Positions 7,661-18,194 are shown, numbered from the stretch's first letter. The stretch: 37,714 bases of DNA from Candidatus Faecalibacterium gallistercoris (GCA_019116585.1 DXBJ01000066.1:1-37714), one strand, 5' to 3'. Program-made: numbers and translations. Notes: generated by a model not told the origin, from the sequence alone.

Positions 7661-8394
7661 CCCTCCCCTCCTGCGGCCCGGACGCCGGGCTGGACCACGG
7701 CTTCGGGGGCGTGGGCGTCGCCGTCGTAGACGATGTGCCCGTCCTCCAGCCGGATGATCCGCTCGGCCTGCACCGCGATGGAGTTGTCGTGGGTGATCAG
7801 GACCACCGTGTTGCCCTCCCGGTGCAGTTTTTGCAGCATGCCCAGCACTTCCCGGCTGGTGTGGCTGTCCAGGGCGCCGGTGGGCTCGTCGGCCAGGATG
7901 ACCGCGGGGTCTCCCGCCAGGGCCCGGGCGATGGACACCCGCTGCTGCTGCCCGCCCGAGAGCTGGCTGGGCTTGTTGTGCAGTTTTTTGCCAAGGCCCA
8001 CCCGCTCCAGGGCGTGGGCTGCCCGCTCATGGCGCTCCCCTGCGGACAGCCCCGCGTAGACGAGGGGGACTTCCACATTCTCCAGCACGTCCAGCTTGGG
8101 CAGCAGATTGTATTGCTGAAAGATGAATCCCAGCATCTCGTTGCGGATCTCGGCCAGCTCGTCTTTGTCCATGCCGCCCACGTCCCGGCCGTTGAGCCGG
8201 TAAGTGCCGGACGTGGGCACATCCAGGCAGCCGATGATGTTCATGCAGGTGGACTTGCCCGAACCGGACTGGCCCACGATGGCCACGAACTCGCCCTTGT
8301 TGATCTGCATCGAGATATGGTCGGCGGCTTTGACGGTGGTGTCCCCCATCTGGTAGTACTTGCAGACGGAGTCAAACTCGATCAATGCGCTCAT
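7651..8394 (-). CDS. MacB/LolD-type ABC transporter ATPase
   Basis: The product has 247 residues and all ABC motifs: Walker A GQSGSGKST (about 41-49), Q-loop FQQYN, signature LSGGQQQR, Walker B VILADEP with TGALD, and the switch His in LITHD. The sequence type (MNIIGCLD, GALDSHTS) is that of the MacB/LolD/FtsE group, which pairs with FtsX-type permeases. Its ATG overlaps the adaptor stop as ATGA and its own 3' end overlaps the permease start, so the three proteins are translationally coupled and should form one complex at the membrane. A Pro/Ala/Gly-rich C-terminal extension of about 20 residues follows the core domain. Confidence 0.95.
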   Translation of the reverse strand: MSALIEFDSVCKYYQMGDTTVKAADHISMQINKGEFVAIVGQSGSGKSTCMNIIGCLDVPTSGTYRLNGRDVGGMDKDELAEIRNEMLGFIFQQYNLLPKLDVLENVEVPLVYAGLSAGERHERAAHALERVGLGKKLHNKPSQLSGGQQQRVSIARALAGDPAVILADEPTGALDSHTSREVLGMLQKLHREGNTVVLITHDNSIAVQAERIIRLEDGHIVYDGDAHAPEAVVQPGVRAAGGEGCA

Positions 8395-10079
8395 CGCGGA
8401 CCACCACCTCCCGGGCCTCCGCCTCCGCCGGGCATCCCGCCTCCGCCCTGCATGCCGCCGGGCATCATCATGCCGGTGTCGCTGCTCTCTGTCAGGGCGG
8501 CGGCGTCCGCGTCGTAGGCTATGGTGTCTTCTTCGGTCAGGCCGCTGCGGATCTCAATGTAGTTGTCATCGCTGACGCCGGTCTCCACCTGGACGTAAAC
8601 GTAGCCATCCGGGGCGGTCATCTCGGCGGCGTTGGAAGCGCTGGGGCTGTCCTCGGTGACCAGGACGTACCCGCCCCGCACCACCGCCCCGTTGGGGATG
8701 GACAAGGCGTCCTCGGCGCTTTCCACCACGATGGAGACACTGGCGTTCATCCCCGGCATCAGCTCGCCGTAGTCGTCGATGCGGATGGTGACGGGGTAAG
8801 TGGTGGTGCCGCCGCTGGTGGTGCCGTTGGAAGAAACATTGGTCACCACGCCGGTAAAGGTCTCATCCTCCAGGGCGTCGGCCACGATGGTGGCCTGCTG
8901 GCCTTCCTGGATGGACAAAATATCCAGCTCATCCACGTCGATCTCCATCTCCAGGTAGCTCAGGTCGTGGATGATGCACAGCACCTCGCTGGTGGAAGAA
9001 TCGGTGCCGATGGTCTCGCCGGCCTGCACCCCTTTCAGGATGACGGTGCCGCTGATGGGCGCGGTGATGGTGTAGTCATCCAGGGTGTTTTCGGCGTCCT
9101 CCAGCGAAAGCTCGGCGCTGCGCAGGCTGTCGGCGGCCTGTTCTTCCTGACGGGTCAGGCTGTTGCTGCTGATCTGGAGGATGGCGCTGCCCGCGCTGAC
9201 GGTGCTGCCCTCCTGGACGCAGAGGGCGGCGACGGTGCCGGCCGACGCGGCAGTCAGGGTCTGGGCGTTCTGATAAGTCAGCCGGGCCGAGCCCAGGGCG
9301 CTGACCCCGTTCACCGAGGCGGTAGCCGCCTGGGCGGAGGTCAGGCCCCCGCTGTTGGGCACCGCGATGGTGACGGAACGCACCTGGATGCTGCCGCTGC
9401 TCTGGGTGTCGGTGCCCGAGACCGAGCGCACGGTGCCGGCGACCTTTTCATAGGTGCCGTCCAGGGTGACTTCAGCCGCCTGCCTGGCGGTGAAGCCTGC
9501 GGCGTCCGCCGCCGGGAAATCCAGGGTCAGCAGCATGGCCGTATCGTTCCGGATGGTGGCCACCTCCTGCCCGGCGGTGACGGCGTCGCCCGGCGCCACC
9601 GAGATGGAGAGCACCGTGCCGCCGATGTCGGTGCGGATGTACTGGGCATCCACAGCGTCCTCGTAGTCCCGCTGGGCCTGGTCGAGGGTGAGCTGGGCCC
9701 GCTCCACGCTGTTGATCGCGTCGGCGCTGTCGATGGTGTAGAGGATGTCGCCCTCCTGGACCATATCGCCCTCGGCAAAGTCGGCGGTGAGGACGTCGCC
9801 CCGCACCAGACTTTTGACCTCATAGGATTCGGCCGCCTCGATGGTGCCGTCCTCGCTGTAGATGTTGGTAATGCTGCGGCGGGTCGGCGTCACCTCGATG
9901 TAGGTGCTCTGGGCCGATGTGTCGCTGGCGCGCATCTGCACCACCCACACCCCGATGCCCACCACGGCGGCGCATACGATCACGAGGACCGGCCATCTGC
10001 GCCGGAGGAAGTTCTTTTTCCCACCCGGCGAAGCGCCCTGCGGGCTGTCCCTGTCCTCCTGTGGCTTTGTCTTGAACAT
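8391..10079 (-). CDS. HlyD/MacA-type efflux adaptor (membrane fusion protein)
   Basis: The product has 562 residues from the ATG at 10079, chosen because AAGGAGGGG lies 6 bases upstream; longer starts lack a site. A basic N-terminus leads into one membrane anchor (about 29-48, PVLVIVCAAVVGIGVWVV). Outside the cell come a biotinyl-lipoyl half-motif (SLVRGDVLTADFAEGDMVQEGD), a long region, a second lipoyl half (ITAPISGTVILKGVQAGETI), and beta-barrel and membrane-proximal domains. The chain ends in a Met/Gly/Pro-rich tail of about 25 residues. It is the first gene of the adaptor-ATPase-permease operon. In Gram-positive bacteria such adaptors probably act at the cell wall, since there is no outer membrane. 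Confidence 0.9.
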   Translation of the reverse strand: MFKTKPQEDRDSPQGASPGGKKNFLRRRWPVLVIVCAAVVGIGVWVVQMRASDTSAQSTYIEVTPTRRSITNIYSEDGTIEAAESYEVKSLVRGDVLTADFAEGDMVQEGDILYTIDSADAINSVERAQLTLDQAQRDYEDAVDAQYIRTDIGGTVLSISVAPGDAVTAGQEVATIRNDTAMLLTLDFPAADAAGFTARQAAEVTLDGTYEKVAGTVRSVSGTDTQSSGSIQVRSVTIAVPNSGGLTSAQAATASVNGVSALGSARLTYQNAQTLTAASAGTVAALCVQEGSTVSAGSAILQISSNSLTRQEEQAADSLRSAELSLEDAENTLDDYTITAPISGTVILKGVQAGETIGTDSSTSEVLCIIHDLSYLEMEIDVDELDILSIQEGQQATIVADALEDETFTGVVTNVSSNGTTSGGTTTYPVTIRIDDYGELMPGMNASVSIVVESAEDALSIPNGAVVRGGYVLVTEDSPSASNAAEMTAPDGYVYVQVETGVSDDNYIEIRSGLTEEDTIAYDADAAALTESSDTGMMMPGGMQGGGGMPGGGGGPGGGGPR

Positions 10080-10136
10080 TTCTGCCCCTCCTTGTCGATT
10101 GTTCCAGGAACGCCTGCCGGCCTTCCTGATGTTTCC

Positions 10137-10181
10137 AGTATAGCGGGTATTTCTTAGCATTCGCCCCGGAAAAACCTTAAG
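10137..10181 (-). promoter_or_regulatory. promoter and CTTAAG regulator-site candidate of the export operon
   Basis: On the minus strand TATACT (10137-10142) lies about 60 bases before the adaptor ATG. The best -35 at 17 bases (GGCGAA) is poor, which suggests an activator. A palindromic CTTAAG (10176-10181) lies 33 bases upstream of the -10. The two-component operon next door has the same CTTAAG plus GCTATACTGGA arrangement, so its response regulator is the natural candidate to bind here (inference). Confidence 0.5.
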
Positions 10182-10285
10182 ACTGCTTTAGATGCCGTGA
10201 ATTTTTTATGAATGGCCCGCGCAGCGGCGCGAAAAAGCGCGGCAGACAGGAGCCGAAGCTCTCATCCGCCGCGCTTGCGTGTGGC

Positions 10286-11644
10286 TTATTCGGTTTTGGC
10301 CGGCTTTACGGGGAACAGCAAGGTGATGCAGAACCGCCGCGCCGTCTGGCTGACCCGGACCTCGGCCTGCATCTTTTCCATCATGGTCCGGACGCTGACA
10401 AGGCCCACCTTGGTGCTTTCGGCGCCGCCGGACTCGGGCGGCAGAGGGACGTTGGCAAAGGCCAGGCCGGCCTGCTCTCCCTCCCGCACAAAGCAGACCT
10501 GGACCGGGTGGGCCGGGTCTGCATATTTGAGGATGTTGGAGGCGATGTTGTCGAAGATGCGCCGGATGTAGGGCCGGTAGACCTGCAGGACGACGTCCTC
10601 CTCCCCCAGATCCAGCAGGCAGCCATACCCGCGCTGGCCCAGCTGCTCGGCAAATTCGGCCAGGGGCTCCTCAAAGATCTGGGAGAAGGGCACGGGCCGG
10701 TCCAGGGTGACCACCGTATCCCGGGTGACCAGGGCGTATTCAAAGAGGTTGTCCGACAGCTGCTTGATCTGGCGGGCTTTGGTGTCGATCTTGGTCAGGT
10801 ATTCCGCCAGCTGGGCCTGGCTGTGGTATTTGCCCCCCGCCACGATCTCGGTATACAGCAGCAGGGTGGTCAGGGGGGTGCGCAGGTCGTGGGACATCTG
10901 GGTGATCAGCTCCTTGACCCGGGCGGAGGTCTCCGCCTCCTGCCGGCGCTGCTGGCCCAGGGTCAGCCGCATGGAGTCCAGGCAGGAGGCCAGGGCCGTC
11001 AGCTCGTCGCTGCCCCGCACCGTGACCGGGCGGCTCAGATCGCCGCTTTCCATCACCTGCACCTCCTGGCTGAGCAGGCAGATGTACTGCACGATCCGCC
11101 GGCACCCCAGCAGGAACACTGCCAGGAACAGGCCAACGCAGAGGACGATCAGCCCCGCCGTGCCCCAGCGCACCCAGGCCAGCACGGGGTCGTAGTAGAG
11201 CAGGACCTGCAGCTCGCCGTCGGCAAAAAAGACGCTGGCCCGTGGCATCCAATCGTAAAAGGGCGTGGGCTTGCCCTCGTGGCCGATGTCGTTGCGGTCG
11301 GGCACGAAGGAACTGTAGACCATCACCTGGTCCCGGTACAGCTCCATCAGGGTGAAATCCTGCTGCCCGACCCAGGCGGAGATCTGCTCCACATCGGTGC
11401 TGGACAGTTCTTCTTCCTGCACGAACGCCTGGAACTCGCCTATGCGGCGGGCCGTCTCGCGCTGGCGGAAATCGCTGTGCCGGGCATAGAAGTCCACCCC
11501 AAACCCCAGCGCCGTCTGCAGGACCAAGAACAGCAGGACGCATCCCAGCCCGGCCCCCACCAGCAGCCGGATGAACTGGGCGGTGAGGCTGTTGCGCCGC
11601 ATCACCGGCTCGCTCTCCGCCCCGGGCAGGCTGTTACGCTTCAT
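10286..11644 (-). CDS. sensor histidine kinase
   Basis: The product has 452 residues. The ATG at 11644 is preferred because GGAGG lies 8 bases upstream. Membrane segments near 24-50 and 162-185 flank an extracytoplasmic sensor domain of about 110 residues. A HAMP-like linker follows, then the dimerisation domain with phospho-accepting His252 in MSHDLRTPLT. The ATP domain keeps an N-box (FDNIASNILKYA) but has no recognisable D-x-G-x-G G1 box; the matching stretch reads FANVPLPPESGGAESTKVGL, as in some VanS-like or antibiotic-responsive kinases. It is coupled to the response regulator (11-base overlap) and next to the export operon, so it probably senses envelope stress or a peptide and controls export. 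That role is inference. Confidence 0.88.
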   Translation of the reverse strand: MKRNSLPGAESEPVMRRNSLTAQFIRLLVGAGLGCVLLFLVLQTALGFGVDFYARHSDFRQRETARRIGEFQAFVQEEELSSTDVEQISAWVGQQDFTLMELYRDQVMVYSSFVPDRNDIGHEGKPTPFYDWMPRASVFFADGELQVLLYYDPVLAWVRWGTAGLIVLCVGLFLAVFLLGCRRIVQYICLLSQEVQVMESGDLSRPVTVRGSDELTALASCLDSMRLTLGQQRRQEAETSARVKELITQMSHDLRTPLTTLLLYTEIVAGGKYHSQAQLAEYLTKIDTKARQIKQLSDNLFEYALVTRDTVVTLDRPVPFSQIFEEPLAEFAEQLGQRGYGCLLDLGEEDVVLQVYRPYIRRIFDNIASNILKYADPAHPVQVCFVREGEQAGLAFANVPLPPESGGAESTKVGLVSVRTMMEKMQAEVRVSQTARRFCITLLFPVKPAKTE

Positions 11645-12365
11645 GGCCGCCGCCTCCATCCCGGGCAAAGTGATAGCCCTTGCCCCACACAGTGCAGACC
11701 CTGCGGGGGTTCTGGGGGTCGTCCTCGATCTTGAGGCGGAGGTTGCGGATATGCACCATCACGGTGCCGTTGGAAGTGTAATAATAGGGCTCGTTCCACA
11801 CCGCTTCGTACACCGCCTGGGCCGGATAGATCCGCTCCGGGTCCTGCATCAGCAGCCGCAGGATGCCGTATTCCGTCTCGGTGAGGTTGACCTCCTGCCC
11901 GTCCACCCAGACCCGGTTGCAGTCCAGGCTCAGCTTTACCCCGTGGGCGCAGAGCATCCGCCGCTCCGGCGGGGCGGCGGCCTCCCCTTTGCCCCGGTAG
12001 ACGGTGTACCGGCGCAGCAGCGCCCGCACCCGGGCGCTGAGTTCGGCAAAAGAAAAAGGCTTGGCCAGATAGTCGTCCCCGCCGGCGGTCAGCCCCACCA
12101 GCTTATCCGACTCCTGGGCTTTGGCGGTCAGGAACAGGATGGGCACGGTGGAGCGCTTGCGCAGCTCTTCGCAGACGCGCAGGCCGCTCATCCCCGGCAT
12201 CATCACGTCCAGGATCACCAGGTCCACCTCGGGGCTGAAGGTCTGCAGCGCCTTGGCGCCGTTTTCGGCCTCCAGGATGCGGTAGCCCTCCCCCGCCAGC
12301 AAAATGCGCACGCCGTCCCGAATATCCGGGTCGTCCTCCACGATGAGGATGGTCTGTTCCGTCAT
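11634..12365 (-). CDS. OmpR/VanR-type response regulator
   Basis: The product has 243 residues. The ATG at 12365 (MTEQTILIVEDDPDIRDG) has GGGAGGG 7 bases upstream; longer frames have no site. The receiver domain has the acidic pair D11/D12, phospho-acceptor D53 in VILDVMMPG, the switch Thr in LFLTAK and Lys in YLAKPF. A winged-helix DNA-binding domain (about 145-235) ends with the typical 'VMVHIRNLRLKIEDDPQNPR' and VWGKGYHF. It is the first gene of the two-component operon, and its promoter carries the same CTTAAG element as the export operon, suggesting autoregulation. Confidence 0.95.
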   Translation of the reverse strand: MTEQTILIVEDDPDIRDGVRILLAGEGYRILEAENGAKALQTFSPEVDLVILDVMMPGMSGLRVCEELRKRSTVPILFLTAKAQESDKLVGLTAGGDDYLAKPFSFAELSARVRALLRRYTVYRGKGEAAAPPERRMLCAHGVKLSLDCNRVWVDGQEVNLTETEYGILRLLMQDPERIYPAQAVYEAVWNEPYYYTSNGTVMVHIRNLRLKIEDDPQNPRRVCTVWGKGYHFARDGGGGHEA

Positions 12366-12397
12366 ATGCTCGCCCTCCCTTTTCCAAGTACAGCTCC

Positions 12398-12452
12398 AGT
12401 ATAGCAGGAAATGCGGGGGCATTCCATGAAATTTTTCAAAAGAAATCTTAAG
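12398..12452 (-). promoter_or_regulatory. promoter and CTTAAG site of the two-component operon
   Basis: On the minus strand TGCTATACT (TG-extended -10; TATACT at 12398-12403) is followed by the response regulator ATG 33 bases later. The -35 at 17 bases (TGGAAT) is weak. CTTAAG lies at 12447-12452, 43 bases upstream of the -10. That is exactly 10 bases, about one helical turn, more than in the export operon promoter, so a bound regulator would sit on the same face. Confidence 0.5.
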
Positions 12453-12514
12453 GTTTGGCCTCCGGACCTGCCTGCCGTTCAACTTTTGCTGCCCGGCGCT
12501 TAACCGCGCCTCGC

Positions 12515-12543
12515 TTGCGGCGGCGGGCCGGTGATGCTACAAT
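12515..12543 (+). promoter_or_regulatory. promoter of the XRE-type regulator gene
   Basis: TTGCGG (12515-12520), a 17-base spacer and TACAAT (12538-12543), with a TG extension just before the -10, lie 51 bases before the ATG at 12595. The divergent two-component promoter is about 60 bases away. Confidence 0.6.
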
Positions 12544-12594
12544 AAAGCTACAGCGGCGCCGCGGCCCGGAACACAAGAAAGGCAGGAACATCCT

Positions 12595-13668
12595 ATGGCA
12601 TCAACACACATGAACATCGGCGGGCACATCGCCGCCCTGCGCAAAGCCAGGGGCCTCACCCAGGAACAGCTGGCCGCCCAGCTGGGGGTCTCGGCCCCGG
12701 CCGTCAGCAAGTGGGAGACCAACAGCTCCTGCCCTGACATCACCCTGCTCTGCCCGCTGGCGCGGGCTCTGGGCACCAACGTGGACACCCTGCTCCAGTT
12801 TGAAGAAAACCTGTCCGATCAGGAGGTCGCCGCCCGGATCAACGAGGTGGCGGAGGCAGCCATGGCGGGTGACACCGGCACGGAAGAACGTCTGGAGGCC
12901 CTGCTCCACCGCTGGCCCGGCTGCACCGCCCTCCTGTTCAACGCGGCGGCGGTATACGACGGTTTCGAGCTGTTTTTCCCTGCGGCAGATGAGGAGGCCC
13001 GCCGCCGCTGGAAAACCCGCAAGCGCTCCCTGCTGGAGGAGATCCGCCGCACCGGCACCGCGGCCTACTGGCAGGCGGCCACCATCCAGCTGGCAAGCCT
13101 GGCCGCCGCCGAGGGGGACACCGGCCAGGCCGAGGCCCTGCTGCAGGAGCTGCCCGCCTACACCGGGGACCCCACCGCCGTCCGGGTCCAGCTCTGCCTG
13201 AAAAAGGGCCAGCCGGAGCAAGCCCTCAAGCTGGCCCAGACCGAACTCTATAAGTCGGTGGTTAAGATCGAATCCTGCATCTCCACCCTGCTGAACCCCC
13301 AGGTCCAGCCCGACCCCCAAAAGGCGCTCAAAGCCTGCCGGGCCTACCGGGCCGTGGCAAACGCCTTCGGCCTGGTGGATCTGAGCGATGGCTTTCTGGT
13401 GGAGATCTACCTGCGCACCGGGGAAATCGGCCGGGCCGCCGCCAGCTTTGCCCGCTATGTGGAGGTGCTGACCGGGCCGCCCGTCCTGCCGGACGAGGAC
13501 CTGTTCTCCCCCGGCCTTGCCTATACCAGCCCGGACGTACAGCAGGCCATGCCCCAGCCCATGCGCCGGATGCTGCTGCAAAGCATCACCGGGGAAGAAA
13601 AATACCGTCCCCTGCTGGCAGACCCCGTGGCGGCCGCCGCGCTGGACAAACTGAAGACCAGCGTGTGA
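12595..13668 (+). CDS. XRE-family regulator with a TPR-like C-terminal domain
   Basis: The product has 357 residues. A Cro/CI-type helix-turn-helix (about 8-62) is clear from IAALRKARGLTQEQLAAQLG, then VSAPAVSKWETNSSCPD and PLARALGTNVDTLLQFEE. The remaining roughly 290 residues are alpha-helical and Ala/Leu-rich, with helix pairs spaced as in TPR-like repeats (for example EGDTGQAEALLQELPAY, KKGQPEQALKLAQTEL, RTGEIGRAAASFARYVE). Such domains often bind a peptide or protein signal. Targets are unknown. It is monocistronic and divergent from the two-component system, and ends at a terminator shared with spo0A. Confidence 0.88.
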   Translation: MASTHMNIGGHIAALRKARGLTQEQLAAQLGVSAPAVSKWETNSSCPDITLLCPLARALGTNVDTLLQFEENLSDQEVAARINEVAEAAMAGDTGTEERLEALLHRWPGCTALLFNAAAVYDGFELFFPAADEEARRRWKTRKRSLLEEIRRTGTAAYWQAATIQLASLAAAEGDTGQAEALLQELPAYTGDPTAVRVQLCLKKGQPEQALKLAQTELYKSVVKIESCISTLLNPQVQPDPQKALKACRAYRAVANAFGLVDLSDGFLVEIYLRTGEIGRAAASFARYVEVLTGPPVLPDEDLFSPGLAYTSPDVQQAMPQPMRRMLLQSITGEEKYRPLLADPVAAAALDKLKTSV

Positions 13669-13690
13669 CCCGCCCTTCCAGACAATTCAC

Positions 13691-13734
13691 ATAATAAAAT
13701 GAGGCTGGCAGCCTTTCCCGGGCTGCCAGCCTCA
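13691..13734. terminator. bidirectional terminator between the XRE regulator and spo0A
   Basis: A 14-bp perfect stem (13700-13713 with 13721-13734) has a 7-base loop. The minus-strand side is followed by TTTTATTAT, giving a good terminator for spo0A. On the plus strand the hairpin follows the regulator stop by about 30 bases, with a weaker U run. Confidence 0.85.
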
Positions 13735-13753
13735 TGTGCTGTTTATGCGGTGC

Positions 13754-14512
13754 TTATCCGATGCGGCGTTTTTTGTCCAGGCGCATCTTGTCGGCGATCA
13801 TGGCGATGAACTCGCTGTTGGTGGGCTTGCCGCGCATGTTGTGGATGGTGTAGCCGAAATAGCGGTTCAGGGTGTCCACGTCGCCCCGGTCCCAGGCCAC
13901 CTCGATGGCGTGGCGGATGGCGCGCTCCACCCGGCTGGGGGTGGCGTTGTCCTTTTGGGCGATGTCCGGATACAGGCGCTTGGTGACGGCGTTGATATAC
14001 TCCGGGTCCTCCATGGCCATCAGGATGGCCTCCCGCAGGTACTGGTAGCCCTTGATGTGGGCGGGCACCCCGATCTGGTGCAGGATCTCGGTGACGGTGA
14101 CCTCGTCGCTGTCGGCGGTGGTGAAGGCGTTCTGCCGCGCCGGGCGGGCCGCCGCTTTCAGTACCCGGTTGACCAGCACGCTCTCCTCGAAGGGCTTCAC
14201 GAAATAATAGGAGAAGCCGGCGTCCAGCAGCTCCTGGACCATGGCCTCGCTCTGGAAGGCGCCGGTCACAAAAAAGGCGGTGTGCAGCTCGCCGGCGGCG
14301 TTGTAGCGCTGCTTGATGGTCAGCGCGTCCAGCCCCGGCATAAAGGCGTCCAGCAAGACCACGTTGGGCCGGACGGCCAGCATCTTCTGCAGCACCTTGG
14401 AGCCGTCCTTTTCCACCACCGTGACCTCCACGCCCTGCTGTTCCAGCGCCTCACGGCAGCGCGGCGTAATATCTGCCCCGGTGTCCGACATCAGAAATCG
14501 AATTTTATCCAT
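13754..14512 (-). CDS. spo0A: sporulation master response regulator Spo0A
   Basis: The product has 252 residues from the ATG at 14512 ([14 protein letters not shown]), with GGGAGGC 6 bases upstream. Its receiver has phospho-acceptor D55 in [10 protein letters not shown], a Thr in FFVTG and Lys in FVKPF. The Spo0A-specific effector domain is unmistakable: [20 protein letters not shown], then [20 protein letters not shown] (recognition helix) and [20 protein letters not shown]. Spo0A-P binds TTTGTCGAA-like boxes to start sporulation and stationary-phase changes. One oddity is that the acidic pocket reads SDTG, with a single Asp where most receivers have two acidic residues. Here the gene is alone; the spoIVB neighbour common in Bacillus and Clostridium is not next to it. 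Confidence 0.96.
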   Translation of the reverse strand: MDKIRFLMSDTGADITPRCREALEQQGVEVTVVEKDGSKVLQKMLAVRPNVVLLDAFMPGLDALTIKQRYNAAGELHTAFFVTGAFQSEAMVQELLDAGFSYYFVKPFEESVLVNRVLKAAARPARQNAFTTADSDEVTVTEILHQIGVPAHIKGYQYLREAILMAMEDPEYINAVTKRLYPDIAQKDNATPSRVERAIRHAIEVAWDRGDVDTLNRYFGYTIHNMRGKPTNSEFIAMIADKMRLDKKRRIG

Positions 14513-14637
14513 CTTCGTGCCTCCCATGTATCGTGTGTTGCTGGCTGTGGGTGTACCCCTCGTGAGAACCGCGCCGCTTTTGAGCGAATGCGCCGGCGTT
14601 TCTGGCTTATCCGATGCACCCTGTCCTGACACGATAG

Positions 14638-14666
14638 ATTTTACCATATTTTACCAGTTGGCGCAA
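14638..14666 (-). promoter_or_regulatory. candidate spo0A promoter
   Basis: On the minus strand TTGCGC (14661-14666), a 17-base spacer and TAAAAT (14638-14643) lie about 125 bases before the ATG. The segment GGTAAAAT occurs twice, 10 bases apart, the second copy being the -10. I see no clear TTTGTCGAA-type Spo0A box or sigma-H promoter in this gap. Confidence 0.55.
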
Positions 14667-14724
14667 CGGTAAAAATTGCCAGTTTTTGGAAATTATGGTC
14701 ATTCGCCCCTCTTTTTGCCCGGGA

Positions 14725-17030
<2,306 letters not shown>

Positions 17031-17080
17031 AAAAAAGACAGCGCACAGGGGGCGGTTTGACACGCCAGCTGTGCGCTGTC
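17031..17080 (-). terminator. pfkA terminator
   Basis: A 12-bp perfect stem (GACAGCGCACAG at 17037-17048 with CTGTGCGCTGTC at 17069-17080) is followed on the minus strand by six T residues. It lies 35 bases after the pfkA stop. Confidence 0.9.
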
Positions 17081-17114
17081 CGGTTTCAGATTTGTGGATG
17101 TAGGGGCCGGTGAC

Positions 17115-18089
17115 TCAGATCGAAATGGTGTTGCAGACGTCCAGCAGGACCGGATCCAGAGACTTGGTCATCTCCAGGGCCTCGTCCACCGGGTAATCCA
17201 CCAGCGTTTCGCCGCGCATACCCACGATGCGGTTGAACTTGCCCTCCTCGATCAGGCATACGGCGCGGTAACCCATGGCGGAAGCGTTGACGCGGTCCCG
17301 CAGGGTGGGCGAACCGCCGCGCTGGACGTGGCCCAGGATGGTGGCGCGGGAGTCGATGCCGGTGCGGGCCTGGATCTCGTTGGCGATCTCCTGGGCATGG
17401 CCGACGCCCTCCGCCACAATGATGATGAAGTGGTTTTTGCCGGTCTTTTTGGTCATCTCGATGCGGTCCAGCACGTCGCGCTGCATATCGAACTGATGCT
17501 CCGGCAGCAGGACGGCCATGGCGCCCGAGGCGATGGCCACGTTCAGGGCGATGTAGCCGGCGTTGCGGCCCATGACTTCGACGACGCTGCAGCGGTCGTG
17601 GCTCTGGGTGGTGTCGCGCAGCTTGTCGATCATCTCCATGGCGGTATTCATGGCGGTATCGTAGCCGACGGTGTAGTCGGTGCAGGCGATGTCGTTGTCG
17701 ATGGTGCCGGGCAGGCCGATCATCGGGATGCCCCGGTGGGCCAGCTCACGGGCGCCGCGGTACGAGCCGTCGCCGCCGATGACTACCAGCGCGTCGATGC
17801 CCAGCTCGCGGCACTTGGCCGCGCCCTTGTCCTGGCCTTCCTTGGTCTTGAACTCCAGGCAGCGGGCGGTGTACAGGATGGTGCCGCCGTCCTGGATGAT
17901 GTTGGAGACGCTGCGCAGGTTCATCTCGTAGCACTCGCCGTTCAGCAGGCCGTTGTAGCCGCGCTGGATGCCGATCATCCGGTATCCCTTGTGGATGCCG
18001 GTGCGGACGACTGCGCGCACCGCCGCGTTCATGCCGGGTGCGTCGCCGCCGCTGGTCAAAACGCCAATGGATTTGATCTGTCTCTCCAT
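17115..18089 (-). CDS. pfkA: ATP-dependent 6-phosphofructokinase
   Basis: The product has 324 residues. The ATG at 18089 (MERQIKSIGVLTSGGDAPGMN) has GGGAGG 9 bases upstream. PfkA signatures are all present: GGDAPGMNAA for ATP and phosphate contacts, GGDGSYRGA (Gly after GGD points to ATP rather than pyrophosphate), the catalytic TIDND, GYDTA, VEVMGRNAGYIAL, and HVQRGGSPT for substrate binding across the dimer interface. It commits fructose 6-phosphate to glycolysis in the cytoplasm. It lies just downstream of dnaE but has its own promoter and a structured leader. A pyruvate kinase gene, a common neighbour in Clostridia, is not seen downstream. Confidence 0.97.
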   Translation of the reverse strand: MERQIKSIGVLTSGGDAPGMNAAVRAVVRTGIHKGYRMIGIQRGYNGLLNGECYEMNLRSVSNIIQDGGTILYTARCLEFKTKEGQDKGAAKCRELGIDALVVIGGDGSYRGARELAHRGIPMIGLPGTIDNDIACTDYTVGYDTAMNTAMEMIDKLRDTTQSHDRCSVVEVMGRNAGYIALNVAIASGAMAVLLPEHQFDMQRDVLDRIEMTKKTGKNHFIIIVAEGVGHAQEIANEIQARTGIDSRATILGHVQRGGSPTLRDRVNASAMGYRAVCLIEEGKFNRIVGMRGETLVDYPVDEALEMTKSLDPVLLDVCNTISI

Positions 18090-18160
18090 AGTGGAAATCC
18101 TCCCATTCACATATGCCTTTTCCCTTTTATAAGCCTATTTCCTTCTTATTTCAGCCGGCC

Positions 18161-18194
18161 GCCCTCTTCCCTGCCCGTGCAGGGCAAAGAGGGC
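18161..18194 (-). other. strong hairpin in the pfkA leader
   Basis: In the roughly 140-base transcript leader of pfkA, GCCCTCTT/AAGAGGGC closes a hairpin (18161-18168 with 18187-18194) with an inner CCTGC/GCAGG stem, flanked by GC-rich complementary sequence. There is no T run after it, so it is not an ordinary terminator. It may stabilise the mRNA 5' end or act in regulation; I do not recognise a riboswitch class. Confidence 0.5.

Noticed and set aside
5148-7729. Long plus-strand open frames opposite the SLH protein and the permease
   Set aside because: They are His/Gly/Gln-rich shadow translations with no recognisable domain, antisense to well-supported genes.
18161-18194. The pfkA leader hairpin as the dnaE terminator
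   Set aside because: It is downstream of the pfkA promoter and has no U tract, so it is better seen as a leader structure; no good dnaE terminator was found.
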